The notes: generated from the letters alone by a model not told the origin. A DNA stretch of 64,000 nt from Pyronema omphalodes (GCA_024516155.1 JAJJXM010000112.1:1-64000); one strand, 5' to 3'. Positions 24,701 to 37,502 are shown, counted from the stretch's first letter. Translations and numbers: made by a program.

Positions 24701-27700
24701 CCAGCACATGGCATAGTACATCCTGTGCTTCCAAGCTTTGCGTTATTCTTCAAGACAGTTCCACAGTAACACTCGGTGCTGTACTCCACACCGGAGAGAG
24801 GAAGCTTCAAGGAGTCACAATAAGCGTGACACTTTTGGAGGGTCATGTCCTTGGCAAAAGTTGCGCCTTCGGTGAGAGCACGGCCACCAGATCCTTCAGA
24901 TGAGCATCCGACATATTCCCAAGTAGCATCGGTCTGGTCGTCGGTGGGAGGCGGCTTAGGAACAGTGTTATTGGTGCGACGGCGGTCGTAAAACAGTGAC
25001 ATATGCGAGCCTTCTCCTCCACACTATGTATTGTTAGCATCGTGAAGAATCATCAGTGGAAAAGAGCAGCGTACGTATTCCTTGAAGTCACCACTGCAAA
25101 GATGGTTGCACTTCGAATCATCGACCTTATTTGGCGGCATTCTCTCACCTCCCCAACATTCCTTTTCATATTGAGTAGCGGCAAACATGTATTTTGCATC
25201 TGCTACCTGCGAGGCAATCATACAAGCGCCATTCGTGCTAGACATACTGTTGTAGAGGATGGCATCCATCCGTCTAATAGGGTCCTGGTCCCTGAAACAT
25301 CCGAGGTATCGCCAGTATCCTTGCCCATTCTCATCAAGGTCTCCATACTGCAGGGTGGTTGCATTACACAAGAAGCGAATTTCATGTTTTCCGAACGTCG
25401 GGTCATTATTATTCATCGTCCAAACAGCACTCGGGAGCGTAACGGAATCCATGTTAACCTGGCCCTTCGGAGGAGAACAGTAGACCGTTGCATCCTCATA
25501 CTTTCCAGCAGCAAGTTGCGAACCCTCAGCAATTGACCCAAGCGGGTTTGTTGCAGCAATATTTCCTGAGACAGGCGGTTTGGAAATGGTGGTTGTAAGT
25601 GTAGTCCCACCAATGTTGGTCAATCTCAACTTCCGGAACTGCTGTTCACCGCGTAACGCACCACCATCAAACACGAATGGTTCGCCAGTTTTGTATTCAA
25701 TCCAAGTTCCATTCGACAATTGCCATTCCAGTTTCGCCTTTGGAGCTGCACCGGAATTTCCAAAGAATCCGACTGTTGCTCTACCACCGTCGGTTTCGAC
25801 GACTAGATACAACGGCCAGCTGCCGCCAGAGGGTGGGTTAAACGTGACGCTGACTTGTTGCGCGGTTGAAGCTGCAATTGTCGCATTTGCTCCAGAACCT
25901 GGTACTGGAAGACCGGAGAAGGAGTACGCGCCGACGGTTTCGATCGAAGGGGGTACGAAGTAAGGTCCCGTGGTTGCATTATAGCTCCATTTGTAGTTGT
26001 TGACGGTGAGCTCACTCAGTCCCCGCATTTTCGATCGCGAACCTCAGCGTGGCGGGCTCACTTCCGGTGACGACTTCTCCAAATGAAACGACATTCGGTT
26101 GTATTTTCAGAACCGGTTTTACTGATATACCGCGACCACGAATAACAACAGGAGTGTTGGATGCGAATTTCTGGTTGCCGACGTTGTTGCTGGAAGAGCG
26201 GAGGTTGATGTTGGTGGAAAGAGGACCGACAGCTTTGGGCGCAAAGCGGGCGTTGACGACGATCTTTCCGCCGATCGGTAGGGTTGCCGGGAGAGGCGTG
26301 GTGACGTTAACGCCAAAGTGAGTGGCGACGTCAATATCAACGGAATTCACCGTCATCGCCGTCAACGCGGTACAGGTGATTTCAACATCGGTTATGTTTC
26401 CAAGATTTACCGTTCCAGCGTCAATTGGAGAAGAGCAGTTCAAGGGCATATTTACAGGTGATCCAAAGGCAGTGATGTAGCCAGTCGAACTGGTAACATA
26501 AACTTTTCCATTTCCAAAGGACGGACGAGAGAACTTTGACTGACCGGCGTTGTTGAGAAGGGCGTAGGTCGGAAGCTTTCCATCGACGGGAACAGTGCCA
26601 TATGCACGCAGCGAAACTCCTTCAACATCGACAATCCAGAGAATACCACTGCCAGGCTCTCCATTGAGCGACGTGATGGTAGAGTGACCGACACCTTGTC
26701 TTCCAGCAGCAGTTCTGTAGTCCGTCCAGCTTCAGTGAAAACGGGGTTACCAGCAGCATCTTGACCAAACTTGAACGCGATAGTTGGGAATCCAACAGGA
26801 GTGACATAGACATATCCTCCTTCGTAAGGATAAGTTCCAGCAGAAGCAAATACAGCGTTGTCGAGTTGTGTTACCTGCAAAACAGCATCCTTCCGGTTTT
26901 TGCCCATCTGGTAACCCCCAAGATTATCCAAGTCGAGGAAGTAAAACTTTCCTGTCTTTCCAGCAACACATCCGATGCGTTGAACTTTAGACGTGGAAAA
27001 GACTCCGGGCTCAAGAAGGATAAACCCAGATGTTCCAAGATCTTTATCCATACCGTCGAGATCTTGCTTTTCCCAGGGCATGAAGAAGTCAGTAGGCGTC
27101 AGACTTCCATCGCTATTGATAGCCATATTCACAACCGCCTCTTCGAGAGCAGTAGGAGGTTGACGTCCCGGCACCGCCTCATCCTTAAGCTGCGAAGCAT
27201 ATCCATTTCCCTACAATTATTAGTCCGGATCCCAATTTCTTACCAGGAGAAGCAATGATAACTCACAGTAGCAAAAAACATACGACCCGGATTATCACTC
27301 GCCAATCCACCACCGGACATCCAAATTCCCCCTCCCTTGCCAGTTTCTTCCTTCCCCCCCTCAGTCGCAAACTTAGAAACCAGCTGACCAGTCCCCGCAT
27401 GCCAACCCATAATCCAACCCGTAAAATTATACTGCACACAATGGCTGGCAAAGCCAGCATACACAAAGTCCACCCACCTGCATCATAGCCGGCCGTTGAT
27501 GATGTTTCCCACCCTCAAACATTCTCCAGGGTGCATTATCCGCCAATACCCCCTCCAAATCCACCGGGAAACCCTGTTTATTCTCCAGCGTCATAACATC
27601 CAGGGCATGGATCCAATACCGTCCTGCAGGTTTTCCCTGTGGAGTATTTTTCGTTTGATCCACATAAGTTTTCGTCGTAACAAACCAAGCATTGCGTGCA

Positions 27701-28282
27701 GGGTCAATAACACCAGTAGCAGTGGATCCAATGCAATCAGAGATATCGTTACAACCATCTAGATCTGCGACTAGGAAAGGAATCGCAAGCTGTCGGGATG
27801 CGAGGATTTCTCCTGTTAATGCATCTAGACGGTAGGCTATGTTTTGTTGGGAGATGACGTAGACGAATTGTTTTTCTCCGGGCGGGGTGTAGATTAGAGG
27901 TTGTGCGTAGAATTGCTCTTGGAATCCGTTGTAGTTGCCCAGGCCTTTGGTACGCCAGATTTGGTCAAAGTTGCCGGAACGCACGACAGCTGGGGAGAGA
28001 TTGTGGTTGGGGAGATGTCCGGAGCGGGTGTTGAATCCTAGGAACATCAAGATCGACATTAGTTCCAATTCTCAACACAAGAACAAACGACAAAAAACAT
28101 AAACCAGCCTCCGCAACCAAAGCAGCCAGGAACCAGTAGCAAAATCCCAAAGCCCAGAATTTATTAGTCCAAGAACCAGTCAACATACCAGCACTAGTAA
28201 TAGTATCAGTCGGATCCAATCCCGTCACAACCCCCAGAATCGCCAATTGCAGGACCGTAAACAACAGTAATAACGGCCCCAT
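21732..28282 (-). pseudogene. giant secreted multi-WSC protein with quinoprotein-like propeller, frame-broken
   Basis: Exons 28282-28189, 28037-27478, about 27473-27267, 27210-25075 and 25023-21732. Three introns are clear (151, 56 and 51 nt; donors GTATGT, GTGAGT, GTACGC). Order: signal peptide (residues 1-21), quinoprotein-type beta-propeller, two Ig-like modules of the choice-of-anchor-D/ASH type, eight Cys-rich WSC domains (each about 92 residues, CYCG motif; likely carbohydrate binding), Pro/Ser/Thr linkers and a basic end TRRRRWIRA. Four frame breaks are visible. A 4-bp tandem duplication lies at 27470-27478 and another at 26011-26018. One base is missing near 26705-26715, and one extra base sits at 23691 inside WSC domain 5. 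The flanking protein sequence is well conserved, so decay is recent or some breaks are assembly errors. Confidence 0.85.
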
Positions 28283-31200
28283 CTTCTTCGTCTTCTTCGC
28301 GGTCGTCTATTATCTATTACCTATCACCTATACAAAAACTCCTTCTCTCGCGGGGATGGCAATCCTTATACCTTATACCTTCCTTATACCTTCCTTATAC
28401 CTTATACCTTCCTTATACCTTCCTTATACCTTATACCAACCACCACAGCTTTTCACATCGTCTCAAAGTCACCCCATCCCATCCCATCAAATCTCATCTG
28501 TGGTGTAACTCGACGCACACAGGGCAGGAGGATCCACAGGATCCACAAGGAAAAGGTACACAATACAACGCAAAGCAACGCATTGCATTGCTACAGAAGG
28601 CTGGGCTGAGCTGGGCAAAAATGTAACTGCAACGTTTCACTCGGTAAAGTTATGTTTTACTATATGGCACTATACTATATCTCACATTAATCTCGCCTCG
28701 CTACTCCGCCCTCCAATGTCCCAGAATCATGGTATGGGTTGTACTGTGATAGTGATAGTGGTAGTGGTACGAGACTATTTACGCCTTGCAGATTGTGGTG
28801 CTAGATGGGGGGGGGGGGGGGGGGCAGAAGAGGAATTGAGGAATTTGGCAGGGAGAAAGGGGGGTGGTTCGAGGTGTATCACTGTATCATTTTTGGTTAT
28901 AGATTGGAGTGGTGGCGAAGGCTTGGGGTTTCTTGGGGAGTCTTGGGTTGGCAAGACACCGGATATACCCGGATTCTTGGTACGGATTCCAGGTACGAAT
29001 TACGGACTACGGAGGAGGAAGCGAGGTCAATTCCTCGAGGTCTGTATCGGGTTATACCATAGCATACCATACGCTAATGGTGCATTGATTTTCTTCAGGC
29101 GTTTTAAACAGGTACTCTTATCGTTTTCGTGCACCGGATATATCAAAAAAAAAAAAAAAAGAATAAGAAAAAGAAGCAGTAGAAGAACCAGTGGAAGAAG
29201 TCGAGAAAGAGAATAAGAAGAAGAAGGTTAAAATTTCCCTACGCGTGGTTTAGGTTAATTGATCTACATCAGCTGTCTCGAGGGAAACGTTTATTGGCAG
29301 ATCTGTTGATAAAGTTTCGTCTCCCCGGCCCTTGTGGAGAGAGGTTATGCGTATTCCCGAGGCTCCCGTGACAAAGATTAGAGCAACGATAACACATAAA
29401 CCTTGACTGTGTATCTGAGAGCGAGCCGAGAGAAGACGATGCAAACTCCCACGACCAATAGTAACGTATGGCTAACAGCCAAAGATTGGATAAAACTCTT
29501 CATGTATCCTTTTTTTTATCCATGACACCACAAAGTTCCAGCTACACAATCTCTGCAGGCGGTATCACTTCAGCTGAAAGTACCTGGTACAACAGTGAAT
29601 GTAGTGCGCACGGCGGATAAAGTGGATGCAATCGGTATGGTTAACAACTTAAGTGCAGTTTTTATGCGATAGAAGAAGCTATTATTAAAATATACATATT
29701 TAGCGAATGGTATACTATCTTGGCGTGTAGAAAGAAATGCAGCAGACTGTGGGAGAGCTAAGTTATGTATATGTATGTAGATAACCTTATAAGCGAAGCA
29801 ATTGTGGCGATTTTATGCGCAGCGTGCGATAGTTATTATCAGAAAGTGGAAAGTGGTGAAAGAAGAATTACATCTGACTGGACTGTGAATACACTGCGTT
29901 AAGAAGGAAAGCTTCCGTCGATGTAAGTCAATTGAATTCGATATTTTGAGTGTTCCCCACATATCATAATCCCCAAAAGTTTTAACACTGTAGACTGTAT
30001 TTCTGTATCTTCAAATCTCCACATACATACATAATTCTATCGCATACATACTCCTGTCATCCACGATTTTTTTCTTTACGTTCAAGGTCTAGTTCATCAA
30101 TTTACCCATCGCTAACCTCAATTCCTACATCACATTTCTCGGCAGTCTAGAACATCTCAGGCACAATTTCGCGAGGATACAAGTCTAGACAACTCTCTAT
30201 AAATGCGTACCATAGACAACAATTCCAATAAATACATACCAAATATAGCCGCAGCATATGGCATCCTTGTCGTGAGAATCCAGAGCCCAGGGCCCAGGGA
30301 CCCAGGAACCACTCCATAATCCGCCCCCACGCTCGCGAAAGGTACATTATGTTACACAGACAGATATACGCATCCATACACAGTGTACACGGATATACAC
30401 GCGAGCGAGCGAGCGAGCGCGACAGCAAGCCCAACTAGCCTACTAGCCAACGAAGCATTTGCTATGACACTATACATACCCCCACGCATTTTCTGGCACC
30501 ATATGTACATACAGAGATTTTTGAAGGATACATGTGTACAAGCGAGGAAAAGTCGGGTTTATTCGGAAGTCTTCTATGAGGATTATACCGAGTTGATAAG
30601 GTTCGCTTAAGTTTTGATAGCGGCATGGTTAAAGGAATAATGTATGGTATGTGGCAGAGGGTTATGGTGTTGCACATTTTGCGTATGTATGTAGCTAACT
30701 ACATACCTAGCTAACCAGGCAGCAGCCCTAAGAGAAAACTAAGGCTAAGCCCTATGATCACCATTCATCCCCCCCCCCACATACACAGACACACGCGCGC
30801 GCACGAAAGAGATATCCGGGAATTTATTATTACTATGTATACAACTTCCCGACCTTGAATACCCTCAATAATAAATTCTCAGCCCATCAAAAAACCAACA
30901 AATGATTTTTACCATGCTATGTATACGTATTTCTTTAAGCTGTATCTATGCCATAAGCGTTCAACAACATACAATCTTGGCAGAATACGTACAAATACCC
31001 ATCCATCCATACTTCGCCACAGATGAAACCCCCCATTCCATCCCGGGTACATATCACCATACGCACTTTACACACATGCGAAATACACTTTTTAGCCACG
31101 CTAAAATAAGCGATATTGCATGCATGCAGCATATGGTATGTATTTTTTTTTTGCTTTTTTGTTTTTTTTTTGTTTTTTTTGAGTGCATGAAATTCGGTAA

Positions 31201-31559
31201 TGTTTCCGTGCTTTGTTGACTGGTTGAGTCGTTGATATGTGGACCGGGATATACATACCCGGGGAATGGGGTTGTGACGTGTTCATGGTTATCAGTCATG
31301 GACGTCGTTTTTAGATGGAAAGTCTATGTCCAGACCCTGGATTGGCTTGGCTTGGCTTGGCGTATGTGTGGATGTGGGCTCGGGTTTGGGTTCTGGTTTA
31401 AGTATGTGTGGAATTTGGGTTGAGTTTGTGTGGGGTTTGGGTTTGGGTGTGTTTGAGTTTGAGTGTGTTTGAATTTCGATTTAGGTGGGGTTGGGCATTT
31501 GCTTGTCACCAAGTAAGCTTTGTAGCTTGTGTTTAAATTAGTGTTGAGTCCAAGCTTTA
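28283..31559. other. intergenic, promoter repeats and low complexity
   Basis: After the WSC gene promoter come a run of 18 G at 28808-28825 and an A-rich/AAGAAG stretch at 29145-29230. Others are GCGAGCGA units at 30401-30420, a T-rich stretch at 31141-31180, and G/T-rich sequence with repeated GGGTTT at 31376-31500. No gene is supported. Confidence 0.45.
28368..28440. repeat. CCTTATACCTT tandem repeat in WSC promoter
   Basis: About six imperfect units of CCTTATACCTT/CCTTATA lie 85-160 bp upstream of the WSC start codon. Confidence 0.8.
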
Positions 31560-33075
31560 GCACGGGCGTGAGTTCGGCTTGGATTTGGGCTTACAGCTTG
31601 AGGAATTTACAGCTTCCTTTGACGTAATATGTTACCCCCTAAAAGTCGAACAAATCACTGAATCACTGACACACATAATTTCCACATTCCATAGAATCCC
31701 CTTTACTTCCTCCTCCAACGATGTCATACAGCGGCTCTCAGCATCCCTCCACAAGATTACAGGAGCATACATGTGTAAGTACCACGCACATGATGATTTA
31801 CCTCGATTAAAGTTCCTGGTACATATAACCGTATAAGTAAAACTATGTTTCGCATTCTTCTCACCTTAAACAATTCCCCTGAATGAGATTTTGTTCTTAC
31901 TTCTTACTCCTGAGTTAGATTTAATTTTCCTGCAGCGGGTTCCGGGGGGGTGGGGGATAGTTTCTGGAGAAGATAAGATACCTGGAGATGTTTTTCTTCT
32001 TTCTTTATAGAAGGGAGCGCGACCAGTCACAAGAAAATAAACTTCAGTATTCCGCCATGGTGACATGGTAGCATACGAGGTGTAAGTTTTTTTTTTCCTA
32101 GATCAAGATGGAGGCTGTATGGTGCATTAGTTCTTTGGTGCATTGGTGCTTTGGTGCACTACAGCAGACATGATAGGTATTCTAGAAAACGGGGAGGGGG
32201 GGTTTCTGCAGGAGTCATGTGCCATGATTTTTGTTACGATGGAGTTTATTTCATCGCGTTATAAATTTGTGGAGGGGTTGATAACTTGATATATACCCGA
32301 GGGTCAGGATGGTGATGTATCATGTTCCGTTGTAATAATTCTGAGAAAGAAAATCCACGTCCAGCTGGCTAGAGTTTGTGGTTTGGGATTAAGGAGTAGG
32401 TTGGGTCTGTAGGTTGCGTTTGTAGGTTGGGTTGGATTTGGCTCGGGTTGATCGTTTGGCAATTGGGAGCTTGAATTTACCCCCCTCCCCCAATGAATCC
32501 CCGAATCACCGAATCACCGAATCACCGAATCACCGAATCCCTGAATGACAAACCATCTACCATCCACCATCTACCAGATGAATCTTTCCTTCCTCTTACA
32601 ATATCTTACAAAATCCCACAGCGGCTTCCCGCATCAATCCACAACATTACAGGAGCATATATACATGTACCTATACGGTGCACATGATTCGCCTAGCTTA
32701 AAGATTTCAGTACCTACAAAATTATGTTTATCTAGGTAGTTTATCTAGTTTATCTAGTTTAGCGTTCTTTTCAACATGAACGATTCTCCCGAGTGAGATT
32801 TTTCTCCTGGGTTAGATTTTATTTCTTTTCACGGTTCATGGGGAGGGTCAGTTTATCTTTGCCTATGTCTTTGCCTATGTCTTTGTATAAGCTGGACGAT
32901 GTGACGGGAAACAGAAATAAACTTTCACCTATACATCGCGATATACGCGGAGGGGGTAAATCCTTCAGCTGTAGAGTACCATAGAAGTTTCAAGTCGAGA
33001 GGAGAGTTATTCCGGAAAACTTTTAAGTTAGCTAGACGAATTATTGAATCATTGAATCACCAAATCATTGCATCT

Positions 33076-33200
33076 CCAAATCACCAAATCACCAAATCAC
33101 CAAATCACCAAATCACCAAATCACCAAATCACCAAATCACCAAATCACCAAATCACCAAATCACCAAATCACCAAATCACCAAATCACCAAATCACCAAG
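33076..33200. repeat. (AAATCACC)n octamer array
   Basis: About 15 near-perfect 8-bp units. Related GAATCACC units occur at 32500-32540. It ends 24 bp before the hAT MITE. Confidence 0.9.
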
Positions 33201-33224
33201 AATATCTATTTATCTGAATTAATC

Positions 33225-34104
33225 CAGAGTTCGGCACGGTCCGTCCAGGACGGCCACTAGGTGGTCCGGTCCCGTCCGCAAACTCAAAAGACCGGACGGG
33301 ACGGCGGGTGACGGCAGGACCGTGGTCTTTGGGTGCGCTAGTGTGCAGGGGGCCGTTTGGTACAAGTTTGCCAGATGCTATGGGCCGCAGCAGCGACGTT
33401 TTCAGCACTGCAGTAGATAAACCCTTCATGCTGAACTTCAGTAAAACTTTTACATTGCACTGCAGGTGCACGCTCTACCCAGCAATAGTTTCCCTGCCTA
33501 TGGTATTATTTTTGTTTCCTAATGAAGTACGATCCCGCTATAAATGTTTCCTGTATTCTTCACACTCCGTCTTCTACCTTTCTATCTTCTACATGCAAGA
33601 ATTTTCCACTTCTTTCATTGCCGTGTAAGTTGAACACCAACAGGCGTCACTCAATTCCCAGAGGAGCAGAAATATGCCAATTTTCTTATCGGCGTTCTCT
33701 ACACCTGTTCCGACTAGGAGCAGAACACCCTACCTGTCCTCTCAAGAGTTGTGTTCATTCGAGAAGGATGGGGAAGGACGCATTTTAGTGGCGGGAGAAG
33801 GAGCATTCTTATGCATCAGTATAGTTTTTCTTTGTTTGCAAGCAACTCTATATAGGTGACTTTAATTCGTGCAATGCATCAGAATTATCTAAGGAAAACA
33901 ACATGAGCCGTAGTAAAAAAAACTGCGGGTTTCGAGTGACCGGTTGTGACGCTAGTCGTGGTCACCCACGGTCGCCCGCGGTCCGTCCCGTCCATGGTGC
34001 CTCCAGGACGGCCGGTCCTGGTCCTACTTCAGGACGGGACCGCGAGTGACGGTCCGGTCCCGTCCAAAGCCAGGACGGGACCGGACGGACCGTGCCGAAC
34101 TCTG
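33225..34104. mobile_element. hAT-type non-autonomous element
   Basis: 880 bp with terminal inverted repeats starting CAGAGTTCGGCACGGTCCGT, identical at both ends for at least 20 bp. It is flanked by a perfect 8-bp target duplication AATTAATC (33217-33224 and 34105-34112). CAG-starting TIRs with 8-bp duplications are the hallmark of the hAT superfamily. The subterminal regions are packed with short CCGTCC/GGACGG motifs in both orientations, plausible transposase-binding sites. The AT-rich middle has no transposase sequence. Confidence 0.9.
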
Positions 34105-34112
34105 AATTAATC

Positions 34113-35789
34113 TTACGGCAGCTACATACCTACCGGCATCTATCCGTGATATTTAAGGAGCATGCATATGCATGTATGACGCACATGATGATTTATCTCG
34201 ATGAAAGTTCCTAGTACAATGGTACAGTGGTATAGCTGTGGTACAAGTAAAACAAGTGATCAGGTTGTACATTTAGAAGTGAGCATGAATCATTCTCCAG
34301 AGTTAAATTCCTACCTGGGTTAGATTTTCCTAGTGGGGGTTGGGGGGGGGTGTGGGGTGTCTTCGCGCAGTATTTTATATTTCATAGGAAAGCGAAAGCG
34401 AAAGGCAATTCCATCATGGCGAGTCATTACTGCATGGTACTATTTTTCTTTATTCATTTCATTTGTGGGGTCGTTTTTTGTTTGTTTTTTTTATTGGTTT
34501 ATCTGCTAATACGTCCACGTCCAGAGTTGTGACGTATTGGTGGTTGTTGGTGGTGGTGGATATTGTCGTTGGAACTTGGATGAAACGTCTAGCCTCTAGG
34601 TTCAGCCGGCGCCGGGCGATGTGTTTTGGGCTCGTCGGGTCTGGAATTTTAATTTGGAATTTTACAGGTTTATCTGTATTCGAACACGTGCACACTGTAC
34701 CACATATTGTAGGATAATGTACCCCGAGCAAAAAGAGATGAATCCCCCAAATCATTAAAGATCTCTATAGACTATATCCGTCCAGACTCCAGACGAAATT
34801 TTTTGATGATATCTCTCAGGAGTCAGAGGCTTCCAGAATCAAGCCGTAATATATTGAATAGGTATATGTATCACACATACATGACATCTTTCCGTTTGTT
34901 ATTGCCTCGATTAGGTTTCCTGGAATAGGTACAACAGTACAACTCTGTTTAGCATTAAACATTTTCGTAAATGTGAATGTGAACGTTAACGTCAACGTGA
35001 TTGGAAATTAGTAAATGGTTCTCCCCCTGATTTTGAGAGGGATGATGGATCCTTAGGAAGGCGTAACAAATGATGAATCACAAGAAAAATAAACTTTAAT
35101 TACATCCGGTATTATTTAAGGGGTAGGTTTTCCTAGATAAAAATGGAAGGTATACGTAGAAGCCATGTTCTAGAAGATTTTCAAGTCATGCATGAGAATC
35201 AGCTTATTTCGATAATAAACGCAAAGTCGAACTTGTGTCATTTATACACCGTATCTTCCCTCATCTTCCCACATCTCATTTTATCTCATCTTGTCATATC
35301 TTATCATATCTTATCGTATATATACTTCATCTTCAACAATGCATATCAAAGAAAAAAATATCATTACATCTACCCCCTTCCCTCCCCCCCCCCCTCACCG
35401 GCCTCGCCCCACTCAACACAATATCCCGATATCCTAAATCCTTTTATTTCCTTTACTTTCTTTTTACTTTCTTTTATTTCATCTTCACCAATTATTTCTA
35501 CATCGCTCATTATCATGCATATTAGAGACCAAAAGAAAGAAAACAACAAAAAGGCAAGAAAGAAAGAAACAAGAAATAAGGAAACTAAATCAATCCCAAA
35601 AAAAACGCCTTGATGTAAATGCATTTCAATCCTTCCTTCTTCCTTCACCTCCACCCCCCACCCCCCCCCTCCCACCCCCCCACACACACTCCACCCACAA
35701 ACACACCCCACCCCGCGCGCTCATCTTCCTTCATCCCCCCCCCTCGCCCCCCTCCCCCCCCCCCCCCCCCACCCCCGCCACCCCCGCTC
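34113..35789. other. intergenic, repeats and C-rich tract
   Basis: Holds the last units of the degenerate repeat, then low-complexity pyrimidine-rich sequence. The C-rich tract at 35633-35790 adjoins the MFS pseudogene's 3' end. Confidence 0.45.
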
Positions 35790-35790
35790 A
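35633..35790. repeat. very C-rich tract (G-rich on minus strand)
   Basis: More than ten runs of five or more C, separated by CA or CT, including one uninterrupted run of about 17 C near 35754-35770. It follows the 3' end of the MFS pseudogene. Confidence 0.85.
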
Positions 35791-37502
35791 TCTACTGAAA
35801 CCCAACCGGAAAACCTCCTCCTCAACCTCTCCCCATATCTCTCAAACACAAACGGCATAGGCAAAAAAACCAACGCAATAAAGCCGAGCAAAGAATTCCC
35901 CCAACCCAGACCCAGAGCCTGATACATCTTTGGGCCAGCGAGGGGGTAAACAAGCACCCACCACAGATCTCAGCACCGTAGTAGCAGCCAACGCCGACGC
36001 CGCATAAACCTGAAACGCAATCAACAATATACGTATTCACCGGCATAAAAGTTGCCAATAATCCCACTCCTACTAATCCCGTTCCAATAATAGGAACAAT
36101 CCAATGAACCCCTTTTTCTGCTGTCCAGCCGTACCAGAAGAGGCCGATGGGAATTAAGGGGGAACCCCAGGACATTGGTGGGAGTCGGTATTCTGGCTTT
36201 GTGGTGCCGCCGTGACGTTGTGTTAGAGAGACTAGGATACGGTCTGAGACGATGCCGAGGATCATGAGCCCGAAAAGGGAGCCGCACCCAATGCCCAGGT
36301 AGGATAAACCCACGGTTGCGGTGGGAGAAGTTATATTTCCCCTCAAAGACAGCCGGAAACGTAGTGAAGAGAAGATAAAGGTAACCATAAACCACAGCCA
36401 TGTGAGTACTCATAGCCAAAATAATCGGGGATTTAAAAAGCATAGTAAACGGGCGTGCCAAAGCGCGTTTTTAAAAACCTCACGAGGAGGCAAGGTGGAA
36501 GTAAGTTTCGATCTTAGCTTCAAATTTCCTGTTTCCTTGCGAAGTTTTCTGGCTCTGTCTTCTAGGATTTTCGGAGCGTAGGTCTCCCGCAGAAATATAA
36601 AGGTTGTGATTGTGACGAAACCGGAACAAATGGAGATGATCCAGAAGACCCAACGCCAGCCTTTAGCGTGGCTAGGAAGCCTCCTGCTACCGGACCGATC
36701 ACGGGGCCCATTAAGGGTCCCATGGCGAATAATGCCATTGCTACACCGCGATTTTCCGCAGGTATTAGGTCCGCGATGGTTCCTCACCAAGGGTTAATGG
36801 TGCGGCGCCGAAACATCCTGACAGGAAACGGAAGCCGATGAGGAAGTTGAGGTTTGGGGCTAGAGCGCAACCGACGGAACATAGGACGAAGCAAACATTT
36901 GAGACGTTGTAGATGATTAGAGCGACCCCAGAGCTCGGATTGCAGGGGCTAGGAATAATGGACCAATAGCGAATCCGAGAAGGAAGATAGAAACGACGAA
37001 GGATGCTAATTCGATGTTTTTGCTGTGGAATTCTTGCATTAGTTGCCCGACTCCTGGGGCGAACATAGACGAGGCTAGTGGCGTGATGAAGGTAATCGAG
37101 GAAACTATTGCCACGGCTATGTATTTTCTCCATTTCGGCCAGTTCTGGTGACGATAAGGTTAGCGCTGTACAAAGATACCAAGGGAAGCTGAATTTGTTG
37201 TATGTAGCTTAAGAAAATAAAAAACTCACCATAGGGTTCTCAGGATCATTAGGACCATCCCACCAAACAATATTCGGATCCGAGTCCTCATCATAAGGCT
37301 CGACACCACCAGCAAGAGTTGGAGCTGAAGATTGAGTTCCAGATCCCTATTTTTCCGTCGTCGAAGGACCTCCTCCTGCTGCTGTATCACCATAGGCTAT
37401 GTCGACTTTTGAATCTAAGCTGGTTGTTCGTTTTAATTCATCGTCTGGGTTGAAGCCTGATAGACGGGATATAGCGCGTTCAAGATCGCTGATTTCAGCC
37501 AT
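35790..37502 (-). pseudogene. MFS drug:H+ antiporter (DHA1 type), heavily decayed
   Basis: ATG at 37502 opens a Ser/Thr/Asp-rich cytoplasmic N-terminus (MAEISDLERAISRLSGF). The sequence then continues through an 85-nt intron (37229-37145, GTGAGT and CTAAC) into recognisable DHA1 transporter segments: [68 protein letters not shown] and GLGWGNSLLGF. An in-frame TAG at 37349-37347 ends the frame after 51 residues. About eight further indels break the rest, for example near 36945 (two), 36786, 36672, 36466, 36335, 36020 and 35952. Family members pump toxic compounds out across the plasma membrane. The density of lesions marks a dead gene. Confidence 0.9.

Larger units (their letters stand above)
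31560..35115. repeat. degenerate long tandem repeat, about four units
   Basis: The same ordered set of short blocks recurs around 31.7-32.1, 32.6-33.0, 34.1-34.4 and 34.9-35.1 kb. Blocks include CCACA-CATTACAGGAGCAT, GCACATGATGATTTA-CTCGAT, AAGTTCCTGGTAC, GGGTTAGATTTT and CACAAGAAAATAAACTT. Spacing between units is irregular (about 0.7-1 kb once the hAT insertion is discounted). No reading frame runs through the units. Confidence 0.6.

Noticed and set aside
31376..31500. GGGTTT-rich stretch as a possible interstitial telomere
   Set aside because: Units are irregular, mixed with GTGTG and GAGTTT, and never form consecutive TTAGGG.
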